64,000 bases of DNA. Origin: Endocalyx cinctus (lineage: Eukaryota; Ascomycota; Sordariomycetes; Amphisphaeriales; Apiosporaceae). Each line of letters starts with the position of its first letter. The stretch's first letter is position 1. The DNA lies in assembly GCA_001600455.1 (NCBI GenBank), contig BCKC01000007.1, forward strand, positions 2,916,019 through 2,980,018, given 5' to 3'. This document shows, one piece after another, positions 1 to 11,230 of the stretch. The notes below the pieces were generated by a model. That model had not been told where the DNA came from and ran no database searches. It saw nothing but the letters and a program-made list of their open reading frames with translations. The translations under genes were made by a program, and so were the position numbers.

Positions 1-289
1 CTCCCCCGGCCATGAGGACGCCCATGAACACGGCCGGCGTAAAGACGGTGTTCCCCGAGAAGAGCAGGACCCGGTCGCCGGGGCGCAGGCCCGCTTCGCG
101 CACGAGCCCGACGGCGATCCGCTTCGCCCACAGTCGGTACCCGGCGCGCGTGATGAAGTGAGTCTCGGGTCGGTCGGGGTCGATGAATTGCAGCTCGTCC
201 TCCGGTAAGTCCCCGAAGGAAGAGCCGAAGACCCATTTCTGGATCGAACATTTCGGTATCGGCGTGTTCCAGCGGGATGTGACGACCAT
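1..289 (-). CDS. AMP-dependent acyl-CoA/4-coumarate-CoA ligase-like protein, N-terminal part (cut by window edge)
   Basis: An open frame runs from an ATG at 287-289 (minus strand) off the left edge, giving the first 96 residues. The start (MVVTSRWNTPIPKCSIQKWV), the stretch FIDPDRPETHFIT, and RPGDRVLLFSGNTVF followed by FMGVLMAGG match the N-terminal lobe of fungal 4-coumarate-CoA-ligase-like adenylating enzymes. These activate a carboxylic acid with ATP and transfer it to CoA. The P-loop and the C-terminal lysine lie outside the window, so substrate and integrity cannot be judged. The segment is distinctly GC-rich compared with the DNA that follows. No partner gene lies within 2.5 kb, so there is no evidence that it belongs to the PKS-NRPS cluster. 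Confidence 0.85.
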   Translation of the reverse strand, partial: MVVTSRWNTPIPKCSIQKWVFGSSFGDLPEDELQFIDPDRPETHFITRAGYRLWAKRIAVGLVREAGLRPGDRVLLFSGNTVFTPAVFMGVLMAGG

Positions 290-2929
290 CTTTGGGAAAG
301 AAAAGACGAGGATTTGTTGTTTCGAGAGGGAGAAAATTCAATAATAAGAAATGATAATAATTAATTTTTATCTAGGTTTCTCTTAGCGTTATTTTCGTTC
401 AAGTCTCCAAGAAGGGAAGAGGAGGTGAAAAAAAAAAGAAAATAAATGACGAATAAGAATTGGAGATAGTGAGTAGATTCGAAAGTTAAACAAGAATGAA
501 AGATTTGTGATTCACTTATCTACATCCTACCCACAAATACCACTCTACGAGCCGAGGAAATTTTGTTAAACGGTTTAGTAGCAAATGGCAGATCACAAAC
601 GATATGGAGCTGGCTGGGTCAGCGGTGAGGGGAAACCAACATGATGCCTGCATGTGTATGCATACCTGCAAGACCGACGTAACTGTATTCGCCGTATATG
701 GTAACCGATCAAGGGAGAAGCGGAAGATCCGGTTTCTGTATAGATGTATAGATGTATAGATGTATAGATGTATAGATGTATAGATGTATAGATGTATAGA
801 TGTATAGATAGTAAGCATCTTTCATTTAAAAATATAACTACAAACTCGGGGTTGAAGAGAGAGAGATTTCTCCTCGTTAAAATTACACCGGAACTAATTA
901 GCTCCTTTCTTCCCCGTCCATCTTCAATGCCGCCTCTATCGAGCGTTCAACTGGCGAAGGGCACGAGGGAAAATAAGTCAAAACGATGAACAGAAATTGT
1001 GTATCACAAGGTCTTACGGTGATGTAGGTTAAAAAGGAAATTTTTTTGAAGTACGACGTATAACGAAATATGCCCTCGTGGCTCTCCGAATATGACTCGG
1101 CAGCTGAAAAAATACGGGTACACAATGACGCCAAGAGGATTAACTCGTGGAGTAAATACGGGGGGATTTATGGCAGTATGGCAGTATGGGTACGGGGAAT
1201 TTGGGGAAATGTAGCTAAATCGTAGAGGGGCTGAGGGGCTGTCAATAGGCTATAGGGGTCTACCGGACTGACTTTTTAGTGTGCTAATTAAGCTCTTAGG
1301 TAGCTGAGAACCCTGCATTCGGGCTGTCGGGATAATATCAGCAGAAGTAACCATCACCAATATATAACCTTGGAAACATCTGTCGAAAAAGTAATCCTTG
1401 GTTGTCGTATTTGCTCTGTCTTTGTCAGATTTATCCTGTACTTTTTTTTTTTTTCGAATGACTACCGGGTCGGTCAATAGGATCCCGCCTAACCTCGCAT
1501 GATGCTGGGAGCCGTTATTGACCGTAGTACACAGATTCAATCGTTACACCATACATTGTAATGTCTTAAGTCCGTTGACTAAACCACGGGTTTTTCGGTA
1601 GGAATTTAAAAATTTTCATCTCATAAAGTTACCCATGATGAGCTGTTATTTCTAAATATTTACTTGGTAGAAGATATGTCCGCTTCATCAAAGGAAACGC
1701 TGATCGGAAAATAAAATTCGAAACCTAGCTGGTAGTGTTTAGGACGATTTTTACACAGTACTGTGTTTATGAAACAGGAGCAACAATCCGAGCATGCATG
1801 TCCTATCAACTTTATATGGACCACATACACGATTGGACAATCTGGACAGTTGAACATGACATGAAGTGCAAGACGGTTCTTGAGTAGGCGGGTGACATCG
1901 TGACGGATTTCTCGCACTTCAAGACTTGTCGTTCACGGCTCCTAAGTTTTCATATATTAGCCGACATATGATTCTAAAGTAAACTGGAATTACTTGATTA
2001 TTCGTTACAACATGAATATCGCCGTCCTTCATTCCGTCGAGCCTTGCCTTGATTGAGAAGGAGGGTTGGACAAAATCATGAAAAGACATTATGGTTACGG
2101 CTGTGAACGAGGTGGCTTCTATCGGTTATGAGTTTCCGGTAACAAGGAGTACACGTCAGGCCCCAGAGTGTAACCATAGTGAGAACAAAATTATTGTTCG
2201 CATCGACTTAGTTTCTGAGCAAGGTTTGCGAGAAGAAGCAGAAAAAGAAGAGATGTGATAAAGATTTGCCTAACTATGTCAATCCATTGATCTTAAGATC
2301 ATATTATAATATAATGTTTCTTTTATAGCCTTGGCGAGTTTGTGCGTTAAAACGGTGATGATACGGGGATGTCTCACCATAAACCTCGGAAATGTTACCT
2401 GTTTCATACCTATTGGCTACTAGCCGTTTCATATAATCCCAAATTAGCAAATGCTTCAATGATGATCTCCATGTAAGCAGGATTTAATTCTCCGTGCGTG
2501 AAGTTCTAGATGACGATGGTAAGGTATGGATGTCTAGTTCCGAGTAAAACTGTAATTGGCGAGTTCTCGAAACCCAAGGGTGCAGCTCAATCTGAGTTGC
2601 GATTGGTTCCCCAACTTCTCCCCCGTAAAACCTCCAGGATGGAACAACCGGTTCCTGAATATCGTGAGCGCTCAGCCACGGTGAACGGGCGGGAATAGAC
2701 TCATTATTTCAATTCCTGAGGATGTAAACTTCAGTATAAAATAACAACCTACACCCGCAAATATTGAACATTCGAAAAAAGCTTAATTCATCATTCCGAT
2801 CATCAACAAATCCACTCTTCTCTTTTAATTCATAATATCTTCCTCTGGTCACTGGTTTTGATCATTTTTCTTTCTCAAGTTCAATCATTTCTTCGAAACT
2901 TTATTTCACCCTAAGAAAAAATTAAGAAA
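290..2929. other. Intergenic stretch, no supported gene
   Basis: Apart from the 8-bp microsatellite at 738-809 and a T-run near 1441-1455, nothing recognisable is seen. The open frames here are short, have no family signature and lack plausible splice partners. The last 200 bp presumably hold the promoter of the secreted-protein gene starting at 2930. Confidence 0.6.
738..809. repeat. 8-bp microsatellite (GTATAGAT)9
   Basis: Nine perfect head-to-tail copies of GTATAGAT. It is a simple-sequence repeat with no spacers, so it is neither a CRISPR nor a regulatory array. Confidence 0.97.
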
Positions 2930-3545
2930 ATGCAGATCCAAAACGTCTTCGTCGCTGCCCTCATGATGGCCGGTGCCACCATCACCACTTCCCGTTCGTA
3001 AATCCTTTTGATCTCTTCTAACTTTATTTCGCGATAAGAAATAATTACAGTCAAGAAGAAACAAACTAACGTGAATTATTTCAACAGAGCCCTTGTTTGA
3101 CAAGCGCGCGGGAATCGGCAGCTTGACCTGCAACATTGCCCGTATCCGCATCGTCGCCGCCCTGGCCCAGACCCAGAACTCCGTCGACGACATCCAGGAC
3201 ACGGCCGTGGCCCAGGCGGCCACGACGGCGCTCGACCAGTCGCGCTCCGGAATCGCCGAGATCGCGAAGGCCATCTTTTCCGGCCAGGCCCCTCCCGCTT
3301 CGGGCAGGAACACTACCGAGGCTGGTTTGACCGCCGCCGGCACCGCTCTCGCCGGAGGTGATGCGTAAGTTTTTTTTTTTTTTCTTTCTTTTTTCTCCTG
3401 CTTTTCACTTGTAATATAACGGACGAACGAATAAATAAATACTAATAAATTTTACTTTTTTAGCGCTGATACCGCTGTCGCCGATGCGCAGTCTTCTTTG
3501 GCGGATGCGGTCAAGGCTGGTCAAGACGTCGTTGCCGAATGTTAA
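2930..3545 (+). CDS. Small secreted protein, 140 aa, three exons
   Basis: Exons are 2930..2993, 3088..3364 and 3464..3545; the frame closes at a TAA. The first donor is the less usual GTTCGT, because the nearby GTAAAT would put a stop in exon 2. The product starts with a hydrophobic signal sequence (VFVAALMMAGATITT), followed by a Lys-Arg pair (LFDKRAGIG) that could be a Kex2 site. The mature part is alanine-rich and helical, with one Cys near its start (SLTCNIARI) and one as the last residue (VVAEC), perhaps a disulfide. The layout resembles a family of small secreted ascomycete proteins of unknown role found in plant-associated fungi. A cell-wall or effector-like role is possible but not shown. 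Confidence 0.8.
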
Positions 3546-4444
3546 TTGAGGGGAGTGAATCTCGTTGCTTGATCCGGTGTGAGCTTTTAAGCCAACCCCA
3601 AAACTAGAAACTGGATTTCTGGGGTTTGATCTGGCTGAAATGGAAAAGATGCATTAGATACCCATACTACTAGATAATATGCCTTTCTCTCATGATAAAG
3701 ATGAAGAGTTAAGAAATATAAATAATTTTTTTTAACTTGAATATCTTGTAAACCTCGGCCCAAGTGAAGATGTAGATTCTCCTAATTTTCTCCGTGCTTA
3801 GGAAAGATCACTCCAAAGCTCTTCATTTAAGTGGATAAGAGTAAGCTTTTGTTTCTTTCCTTCCACCGTCCGCCATAGAGACCTCTCACCACATTAAGTA
3901 CTTCATGTCAATGCATTTTTTGCGTTAAAGAAGCCCTATAAGGTATCATCGATATTAAGAGGGAAAACGATCCAATCGTACAATCTTACCATCTCAGCCA
4001 ACCGGTCAGGAGTCTTCTTGACTACGATATTGACCCTCCATCTGCTTGCCACAACGGTTTATACACTCAGCGGGTCAATCTACTATAACCTATCAATAAA
4101 GCCAAGTGAAATAGTAGAAATAATGAAAGAAAGACTGATAAGTTTTATTGGAGATATAAAGAGTGTATATAAGTTAATAAGCGATTATCTAAGGGCCCTT
4201 CGGAATAAAATAGTAAAATCGTTTTTAAATAATGATAATGGTCTCTGTTCGTAGCTCCCAGCACTAGGAATAAAATTCCTAGGAACTACAGAGGGATAGC
4301 TTTCAACCGTTTGTAATGTGTTCGTGATAGGTCTTCGCCTCTTAAATCCTGGTGGTACTTTAAAATATCTATTTAGTATACGTTAGTACACCAGCATATA
4401 ATTATGTCCAGGGAAATGACGAACGGGATTCACCTTCTAAAAAC
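3546..4444. other. Intergenic stretch between convergent secreted-protein genes
   Basis: This holds the 3' flanks of the two small secreted-protein genes. It is AT-rich towards 4100-4240, where an open frame of 78 codons has biased AT composition and no family resemblance. No gene is called. Confidence 0.5.
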
Positions 4445-4879
4445 TTAAGAGCACATGGGAACACCCTCGAAGATCCACGTCGACCTGACATCGTAAGTGA
4501 AGCCGCTATCGATGCAGAAAGCGCCACATTCGGAGCCATCGCCACCGTTGTCAGAGGCCCTTCCGGCATACACTTCGCCGTTGACTTCCAAGCCAATGCC
4601 GCAGGGGACAGCATCCTCGTCGGGGTACAGGTCCGGGTTACTAGGGAGGCTGACGAGGTTGTACTCGGCGTTGCAGAGCGTGTCACCGGTGGGGACGAGG
4701 TCACAAAGGTTAATGTCGAAGTCGTTCCACTGAGTGCAGGGCTGGCCAGCGGGATAGACTCGCCAATTGTTGCGGGTGGTGGTGCTGGAAAAGGCTTGAG
4801 TGGTATGGGATAGACAGACGTTACCTGCAGCAGCGACTGAGGCCAAGGTAAGGCCGGCGACAATGGTCTTGATCTGCAT
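4445..4879 (-). CDS. Small secreted cysteine-rich protein, 144 aa
   Basis: A single-exon frame starts at the ATG at 4877-4879. The signal peptide is clear (MQIKTIVAGLTLASVAAAG) and the mature protein begins with NVCLSHTTQAF. It contains eight cysteines (VC, PC, LC, LC, PC, EC, FC and the penultimate MC), consistent with four disulfides, in an acidic, glycine-rich chain. Small size, secretion and even cysteine number fit a candidate apoplastic effector or adhesion protein, but I do not recognise the family. A second long frame overlaps on the same strand (4402-4863) without a signal peptide and looks like a shadow. Expression and host contact cannot be read from sequence. Confidence 0.8.
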   Translation of the reverse strand: MQIKTIVAGLTLASVAAAGNVCLSHTTQAFSSTTTRNNWRVYPAGQPCTQWNDFDINLCDLVPTGDTLCNAEYNLVSLPSNPDLYPDEDAVPCGIGLEVNGEVYAGRASDNGGDGSECGAFCIDSGFTYDVRSTWIFEGVPMCS

Positions 4880-6230
4880 TTTGAAGACTGAAGATTGGGA
4901 GTATGAAAGAGTTGGGTAAGTGTAGGATGAATTGGTTCTGATCCTTGGTGTTGGTCATAATAATCAAATTGATGCGGCGAACGAGCATATATTTATACTC
5001 GGGATAAAAGGCATATGAAGCTACAATTCCTAACTCGTGCGAGACTCGGCTGAAGTCATCACCATTTTCTCCATCCAAATTCCCTGCTGTTCACGCGGAG
5101 CTTACATTCATAAATAATGACAGTATAGTCATGGTATTAAGGCCAAGAACAAACCTAGCTACCGGACTTGAACGTGAAAACGGAGCGTGGATCAGGAACC
5201 AATTGTTTTCTACGTTTACCACTGGACAGGGCTTGATAGTTATTACACTTTCCGTTTTTTCACCTTGTAAATATTGCTATTGTGCCTTTAGAGGTTACGC
5301 GTGAAGGGTATAAGCTTGGAGTAAGACTGTAGTTCATAGTAGATTTGTTGGATGATGTCAGATTAACCCAAAATTATTGGTACCGAACATGATTTACGAG
5401 ATGCATCTCACATGGCAGCGTAAATCCCGACTGCATCCTCTATATCTGGGGTAATGAGAACGGGTATAACGGCTCTTATATTACCATTTTCTAAGCCCAG
5501 ATAGCTTTAGCTGACTTAACAAACGTAATGGTAACTTGTGGTACACTTCGAGGTTTTAAAAACTGCAGATGGTCAGCACGGCTCGAACTAAGACTATGAC
5601 TATTACAACAAGGTTTGATTCTGGAAGGCCACAATTTCAACATCGTTCTTCTGGGACAGTGATGGACGTAAGACTACCAGTAATTGTATAAAAGTTGATG
5701 CCTTTATATTAACCAATTTATTCTAGTATAAAGAAATACATTATGGAACCAAATATGACTATGCTGTCTTGTCTAATCAATTACCCAAGCTAACTACCAG
5801 TTTACCTCATTGTCTGGCGGTTAGAAATAGGTATCCCAGAAATAAAAAAAAAAAAAAACACAGATTTATTCTGATTCAAATATGCTAACCCCGATGCAGA
5901 TTTCAACATATGATCACATAGTCATTAGTTACGGTAAGATTCAATCATGCGACACAGAATTCATATGGTATATAACATCCGGAGCTTGCCCCAGCGCCCC
6001 ATATTTCCCAAGTTAATTCTTACTAAAGGATGAATGCGGATCTGACGGCGGCGGCCGGCGGCCGAACGGCACCTTGATAGTAAGCTTTTGAGCCAATGGA
6101 TCTTAACTAACCGCTTAGTTAATTTTTCAACAACCGCAAATATGCCTATTTAGAAACTACATACTTCAATTTCGAGGAAATGTCATCTTGAAGCTCATAA
6201 GTATTATTTTTAAGCAGTCATAAGTAGGTG

Positions 6231-6270
6231 GGGCTCGTTAGATGCCTGGGGCACCTAACGAGCTCCCAAA
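6231..6270. repeat. Loop-less inverted repeat, arms about 19 bp
   Basis: The arm TGGGGCTCGTTAGATGCC is followed directly by GGCACCTAACGAGCTCCCA; they pair with two mismatches. A related string, GGCTCGTTAGGTACC, begins at the stop codon end of the PKS-NRPS gene (about 23080). This may be a tiny fold-back remnant. Confidence 0.75.
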
Positions 6271-6398
6271 GTCTACATAAGGAGAGCTGTTGAATTGGCT
6301 CTGTACGATCGTACTATTCAACTAAAGTATAGTACTATTCTCTTCATTCTTGTTGTTCTTCTTAAATTCGAGAGATTTCCATACGATTAGGAGATATT

Positions 6399-6807
6399 CC
6401 CCTTAAGGGGATTATCACCTGACTCATACGCAATATACTAAGTAGGCTGTACGATAGTATGATTAGTACCTATTACCAGTATTCCAACAAGAGCCTTCGG
6501 CTCCCCTTCCTACTGAACACCCCTTTTGGGGATGTGTCAAAATTCTATCAGTATTTTTCTACTTAGCGAGCTCACTCTAAGTTCTTCACAGTTTTAATTA
6601 AGCTTCAGACTTGAATGATAGGGTTTAGGTTTGTATGGTAAGTAAGTGAACTAAAGTATGAATAAATGATACCCGGGCGCAAAGAAGAATGATTCATCAT
6701 CTTATCTATTCATGAGTGAGACGTGGACAGACTTGTGAATCCTATGAGGTTTACCAATCACACCCCTCCCCCTCTTTCCCAGCCTTGCCTAGGCCCCTTT
6801 CGGGGCC
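6399..6807. repeat. Cluster of four short GC-rich hairpins
   Basis: Four perfect or near-perfect stem-loops lie within 410 bp of AT-rich DNA: CCCCTTAAGGGG (6399-6410), GAGCCTTCGGCTC (6491-6503), ACACCCCTTTTGGGGATGTG (about 6517-6536) and GGCCCCTTTCGGGGCC (6792-6807). Scattered GC hairpins of this kind are typical of fungal mitochondrial intergenic DNA, so a nuclear copy of mitochondrial DNA is one explanation. Confidence 0.7.
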
Positions 6808-7641
6808 AGTGTAACGAGCAATAAAACTCCTCCAAGTCAGCATTGCGAGCAATAAGATCCTCCAAGTAAGCACACCAACAGAGCAGCATCATGCAGGTGT
6901 TAGGTAACTACTGTTACATGGTATTGGAGAAGCCGTATTGCTGAGGAGTGTATTTAGAATGATGATTGGTTGCATAACGAGTACTGTTTTTAACGGTACC
7001 TCTTCAATAGTACTTGTTGACAGCAGCACCCTGTAATCACAGAATTCCACTCCTATTATCGATCCTACTGCCCGGCCTCTAGTTGGACCCCTCCACCCTT
7101 TCCACTATCCCTGTTCTCCCGCCCCTCTCTTCTTCGTTTGAAGCAAATTGCTACTCCCTCGGCAATCTTGGAATGCAGCTTATGAACATGATATTTTGAA
7201 ATGTTTCACTGAGTTAAATGGATTCAACATTCATCGAAATGCATGAGAATGACAAAGATAGACTATCGTAAATTGGCGCACGTAGAAGAAGTGTGAAACC
7301 CAGAAAAGTGGTTGAATCATACGTAAACATCTCGATTTAGAATTTTACACTATGAAGTAAAAATAAGGCGAAGCTAGTGTCAGACTTATGACTGAAGTGA
7401 TTGTGATATGAAACAAGGTGATGAATGAATGAATCCAAGAAAAGAAAAAGAAAAATGTCTGGCGAGGTAAAGTGGGGATATATATGCTCCCTTGACGGAG
7501 TCCAACCTGCATTTTGGTTGACGCAATACCAAAGCCGTACCCGACCCAAAGAATGACTGAATGCAAGCCAGTAAATGGCTTTATTGAGAACAGAGATTAC
7601 CCATTGCACGATGTACCTCAATCTCGGATTGTCATACCAAT

Positions 7642-9158
7642 TCACACATCCCAGTGAACTTCAAGGATCGATAGCTGAGATTCCATGGTCTCATACACCC
7701 GGTGAAGTACGAACCGCTTATCTGCCGCTGCGAGAAGCGATTTCCATTCGTCCAAATGTCTTTCGTAACTGTTAAAGTAGAATTTCAACGCCATATCAAC
7801 CGACCTAGTGAGTTTTTGTCAATAAGCATACGAGTTCGCATATTTTATGTAACACAATTCCATACCTCATAACTCGCTCTCTCCATAATGGACTAGAGCT
7901 ATCCGGCCCGGGCATACATGCATCCTGAATGAGAATTTTCGCTCCGGGTCGGAGGGCGGGAATCTGAGCTTTCAAGATGTTGACAGCGTATTTATCGCCC
8001 CAAGAACGGAGGACCATGCGGAAGAAATAGACGTCTGCTTGCACCGTCTGATTTTCGAAGAGCTCGTGTTTCATAAACTGGACGCGCTCTTTTAACTCGT
8101 TGGGGACAGCGGAGTCGGCGCCTTCAATGATCATACCTACATCCTGGACAAGCAATTTGACATTCTTAAACTTACTTGCCAGGTCTATCGCGACTGAACC
8201 TCGTTGCCCACCCACATTCACGATTGATACATCTCCGAGAGACGCCCAATCGTAAGCCTTAGCAACGAAAGCGTCTCCGCAACCCGGAACATGGTCTAGG
8301 GCTTTCATCCCGCCTGCAAAATGCATCGCCGCCTCAGGGTCTGAGCCAAGGACTTCAAACACCGACTTTCCCCCGTTGCCAAGGGCGAAGGCCTGTGCAG
8401 ATTAGTACAAGGAGTAACTCGAATTTGTATATTTTATGAACGCCTGGATCAGACGTGGAACATGGTCTAGACTCACAGTCTCACTGGCTTCTTGGGAGGA
8501 CGGCCATTTCTCTATCGCTTCTCCAACCTAGTGCAGAAAATCGGTGTTAGAATAGCGCTCTGTGTTTCATATAAATGAGGTAGCCTTACTCTGGGTATAA
8601 CTGGCCAGGTATCGTGGCTTTCAAACGTGGCCCAGGCACTGATGTATGGGAGGGCTAAGAACTTGGAAATCTTGGTATGTGCCACCATATCCGGCTCTGG
8701 CTCTCTCAGGATACGCATGGTTATCGCATGTCGAAGGAGGCGTCTGACAAGGCCATTATCCAGATTCGTTTTCTCAGAAATATCTTTAAAAGAGACCTGG
8801 CCACCGGAGGGGATCATGTCCAGAATCTTGAACCGGACAATTGAATCAATGCTAACGACATTCGAGACCTTGAGAAGATTAGTTTCTGAGCACCTAGCTA
8901 AGCCTAAGAGATCCTTACACTAGCAAACTTGTAAATCAGCATCAGAGGTTCCAAGAGAAGCTCATGGAGCTCAGCCGTTGCGTCTAGGACATCATCCCGA
9001 ATATGAGACACATCAGAAGGGAGGTTTGGGGGGCTATTCTCCTCAAAGGATGGAGATTCCACTCCCTGCGCTGACAGGCATTCTTGAAGCTCTGCAACCG
9101 AGTTGCTTATCTTTGCAGCCAGTGCAACGATTCTGGGAGTAGCGTCAGGTGGTGCCAT
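7642..9158 (-). CDS. O-methyltransferase-fold protein, 424 aa, catalytic His replaced by Arg; possible SAM-dependent pericyclase
   Basis: Five exons on the minus strand: 8921..9158, 8590..8885, 8477..8527, 7866..8392 and 7642..7804; the frame closes exactly at TGA. The first intron is only 35 bp and an alternative join exists there (…YKCSETN instead of …YKFAKTN). The N-terminal dimerisation and winged-helix part (RFKILDMIPSGGQVSF, RRLLRHAITMRIL) is followed by the SAM site IVNVGGQRG (about 252-260). The usual fungal motif FRWIFHNW/LHDW reads FRMVLRSW here, so the general-base His is Arg324 (codon at 8006-8008). Loss of that His argues against ordinary O-methylation. The gene is transcribed away from the PKS-NRPS 2 kb away. 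LepI-type pericyclases share this fold and occur beside PKS-NRPS genes. A dead methyltransferase is the alternative. Confidence 0.85.
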
Positions 9159-9577
9159 TTTGACTAATATGAAAGATGACAAAATCTAAAAGGCGGGCGC
9201 AATAGGTGAGATGCAGTATCTAATCTCAGAGATAGAGCTTAAAAGAGAGAGTTCCGATAACTTGGCTTTGCCTCTTTCGGGGTTGAATGTAAATGACTTC
9301 TTGATCTCCTCTTCATTCAACCCATCTCGTCAGATGCGGAGTTTATTATATCCGTGTGTCATACAACAGGCTACACGTCATGGCCCCCACGAGCATTTGG
9401 ATTTTATTGATGCAAGGGATTCACATTCACACTAACACCCCATCCATCTCGACTGCGCCACGCCAAAAACAATTGGCACTGTAGTCGTAATACGAGGTTA
9501 CAATATTGAAAACCCTTCTTCAAATGCAATGACCAACTACATAAAATCAGAGGTCGACTGAAGTAGACCGATAGCCT

Positions 9578-9695
9578 CCTCCCCCTCGTCTGCCAAGCTA
9601 GCCAAGTACACTAATTAATACAGCCGTCTACTACTACCAGGTATTTTCTTATCTAGTGACGATCTCTTGGCTCCCTTGTCAGACGAGGAGGGGAC
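9578..9695. repeat. Imperfect inverted repeat, arms about 28 bp
   Basis: CTCGTCTGCCAAGCTAGCC near 9586 pairs with the inverted copy around 9666-9695 (CTTGGCTCCCTTGTCAGACG). The spacer is about 60 bp. It has the size of a small MITE or a promoter cruciform; no target duplication was seen. Confidence 0.6.
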
Positions 9696-10444
9696 GTTAG
9701 AATTTTTGTTAGCCAGGCTGCCACCTGAGTACAAGATCGATCCAATTATTGACAAGGGGTAAAATAAGCACCAGTGCCTAAGTAGTTTCCACCTAGCCTG
9801 CCGGCTTCCGTCCCAAAGTTCTTCACTAAGCTAGTACACTACCTGTGACCCCACAGCAGCAGTAATTACCTAACATAAGCAAGTACCTTATATTGAAAAT
9901 GAGAGCAGATTGAGGTAGTAGATACTTCATATATTGCGTGACTAAGTAACTACATGTAAAAATTATTATGAAGTACTAAGCAGATAATCTTGATGATACT
10001 TCCAGTTACGTCCTATCCTTGTACCAGAACCTTAGTTTGTTATGGAAGTGTTAGAGCTTATGGAGGTGGATTGGGAGCTTGGCAATCATATCAAGTGTAC
10101 GTGTACTATGTAAATATCTCATTGAATTAGGGCTTAAGGAACAATCTAGTTCTATAAATCGAACAGGAGCTCAGCACCTGATTTATAATACTTCCTGAGC
10201 TGGCAAATACGTAATCACAGGATTGGTCAATCACTCAGACCGGGTCCGTAAGCTTGATTCCACCCCTTTATTTGTCAGATTAGATACCGGAAATAGGTTG
10301 TTCCGAGACAACATACTGTAAACACTTGGTGAAAATTTGTATGGAGATAACACCTAATTGAACACATGCTTTTTCACATATACAATTAAACATAATTTAA
10401 CGTCTCCGATACCAGGTCCCATTCAGTCCCACTTCTCCGTCACA

Positions 10445-10557
10445 TAAGCCGTGAGAATGCAGCCTGGTATGATGTAAAAGTAAAGGAATATTTACAATAA
10501 ATTGTATGCGTGCATTGCTGTTGTGATATTGGACATCAATATGTAATTAGTTGATAG
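10445..10557. repeat. 113-bp dispersed repeat, copy 1
   Basis: Begins TAAGCCGTGAGAATGCAGCC and ends AATTAGTTGATAG. An ungapped copy in the same orientation lies at 47129-47241 with four differences by eye, three of them transitions. Confidence 0.93.
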
Positions 10558-10719
10558 GTCTTTCTTTTTTTTCCCTCTTCTTCTTCTTCCGGTTTTGCGC
10601 CACAGCTCGCCCTACTTGTTCAGCTCTTCGAATAGACAAGTACGCTAATTAAATTTTGTATAAATGGATAGACTACGAGATATGTCAATCTTATCTGCAC
10701 CTTGGCTTTTGCAACTTCT

Positions 10720-10803
10720 TTATAAGATAAAAAAAAAACGACGGCGTTTTTTAAAGATGGTTCCGTGGAGGCGTGTAGAAGACCCTTCGTAAATTCAGGC
10801 ATA
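10720..10803. repeat. Solo arm of an inverted-repeat element
   Basis: The string AAAGATGGTTCCGTGGAGGC followed by GTGTAGAAGACCCTTCGTAA matches both arms of the element at 38988-39820. Only one arm is seen here, which suggests an excision or recombination remnant. Confidence 0.85.
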
Positions 10804-11230
10804 AGGTGACGAAGCGGTATGATAGGCGCGCCGTTCGTAACAACGTATTGGCGGGTTTGTAATAAAAAAGACCAATAAAATAACCTGTAAAACTTCGGTA
10901 CTAGCTTAATTCTCCGAATTAAATTGTTTTATTTAATATAAAACTTAATGATATTTTTACATTTCCCCCTGGAAAATAATACCCCGATGTTATTGCCGAA
11001 TTACCGATGATAACAATACTAAGCATGCCTGCAACACCGATCTCCAAACCCAACTGAACCAAACTTTGATTTCGTGGGTATTTACAGTCTCACAAGGTTT
11101 GATCCAGCATCCATCAAAATACCCCGCGAGAATTATTATTTGAGGTTAAATTTTTCGCAACATTCAAATGAAAATCTGACTGTTTAATAATTACGGTACG
11201 ACATCTGAACATCCATTGAACACCAAAATC

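Larger units (their letters stand above)
4880..7641. other. Long intergenic stretch with hairpins, no supported gene
   Basis: About 2.8 kb without a convincing coding region. It holds an A-run near 5846, a near-perfect inverted repeat at 6231-6270, and a group of short GC-rich hairpins at 6399-6807. Overall composition is AT-rich but not as extreme as the 23-25 kb island. Confidence 0.55.
9159..11230. other. Divergent intergenic region between OMT-fold gene and PKS-NRPS
   Basis: Two kilobases carrying the 5' flanks of both genes. It contains an imperfect inverted repeat (9578-9695), one copy of the 113-bp repeat (10445-10557) and a single arm of the inverted-repeat element (10720-10803). No gene is supported. 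Confidence 0.6.

Noticed and set aside
738..809. Regular short repeats that might suggest a CRISPR array
   Set aside because: Units are directly adjacent 8-mers without spacers in a eukaryotic genome: a microsatellite.
4402..4863. 153-codon frame overlapping the cysteine-rich protein
   Set aside because: No signal peptide and Thr/Ser/Pro-biased composition; the alternative frame has a perfect signal peptide and an even number of Cys.
5100..7600. tRNA or rRNA genes in the long intergenic stretches
   Set aside because: No cloverleaf with a proper T-arm consensus or rRNA-like conserved block was found in any gap.
10620..10802. 60-codon minus-strand frame as a gene
   Set aside because: It lies in the solo arm of the inverted-repeat element and is not supported as coding.
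11216..11230. TTG as start of the PKS-NRPS
   Set aside because: The in-frame ATG at 11231 directly precedes the KS domain start and is the normal choice in fungi.
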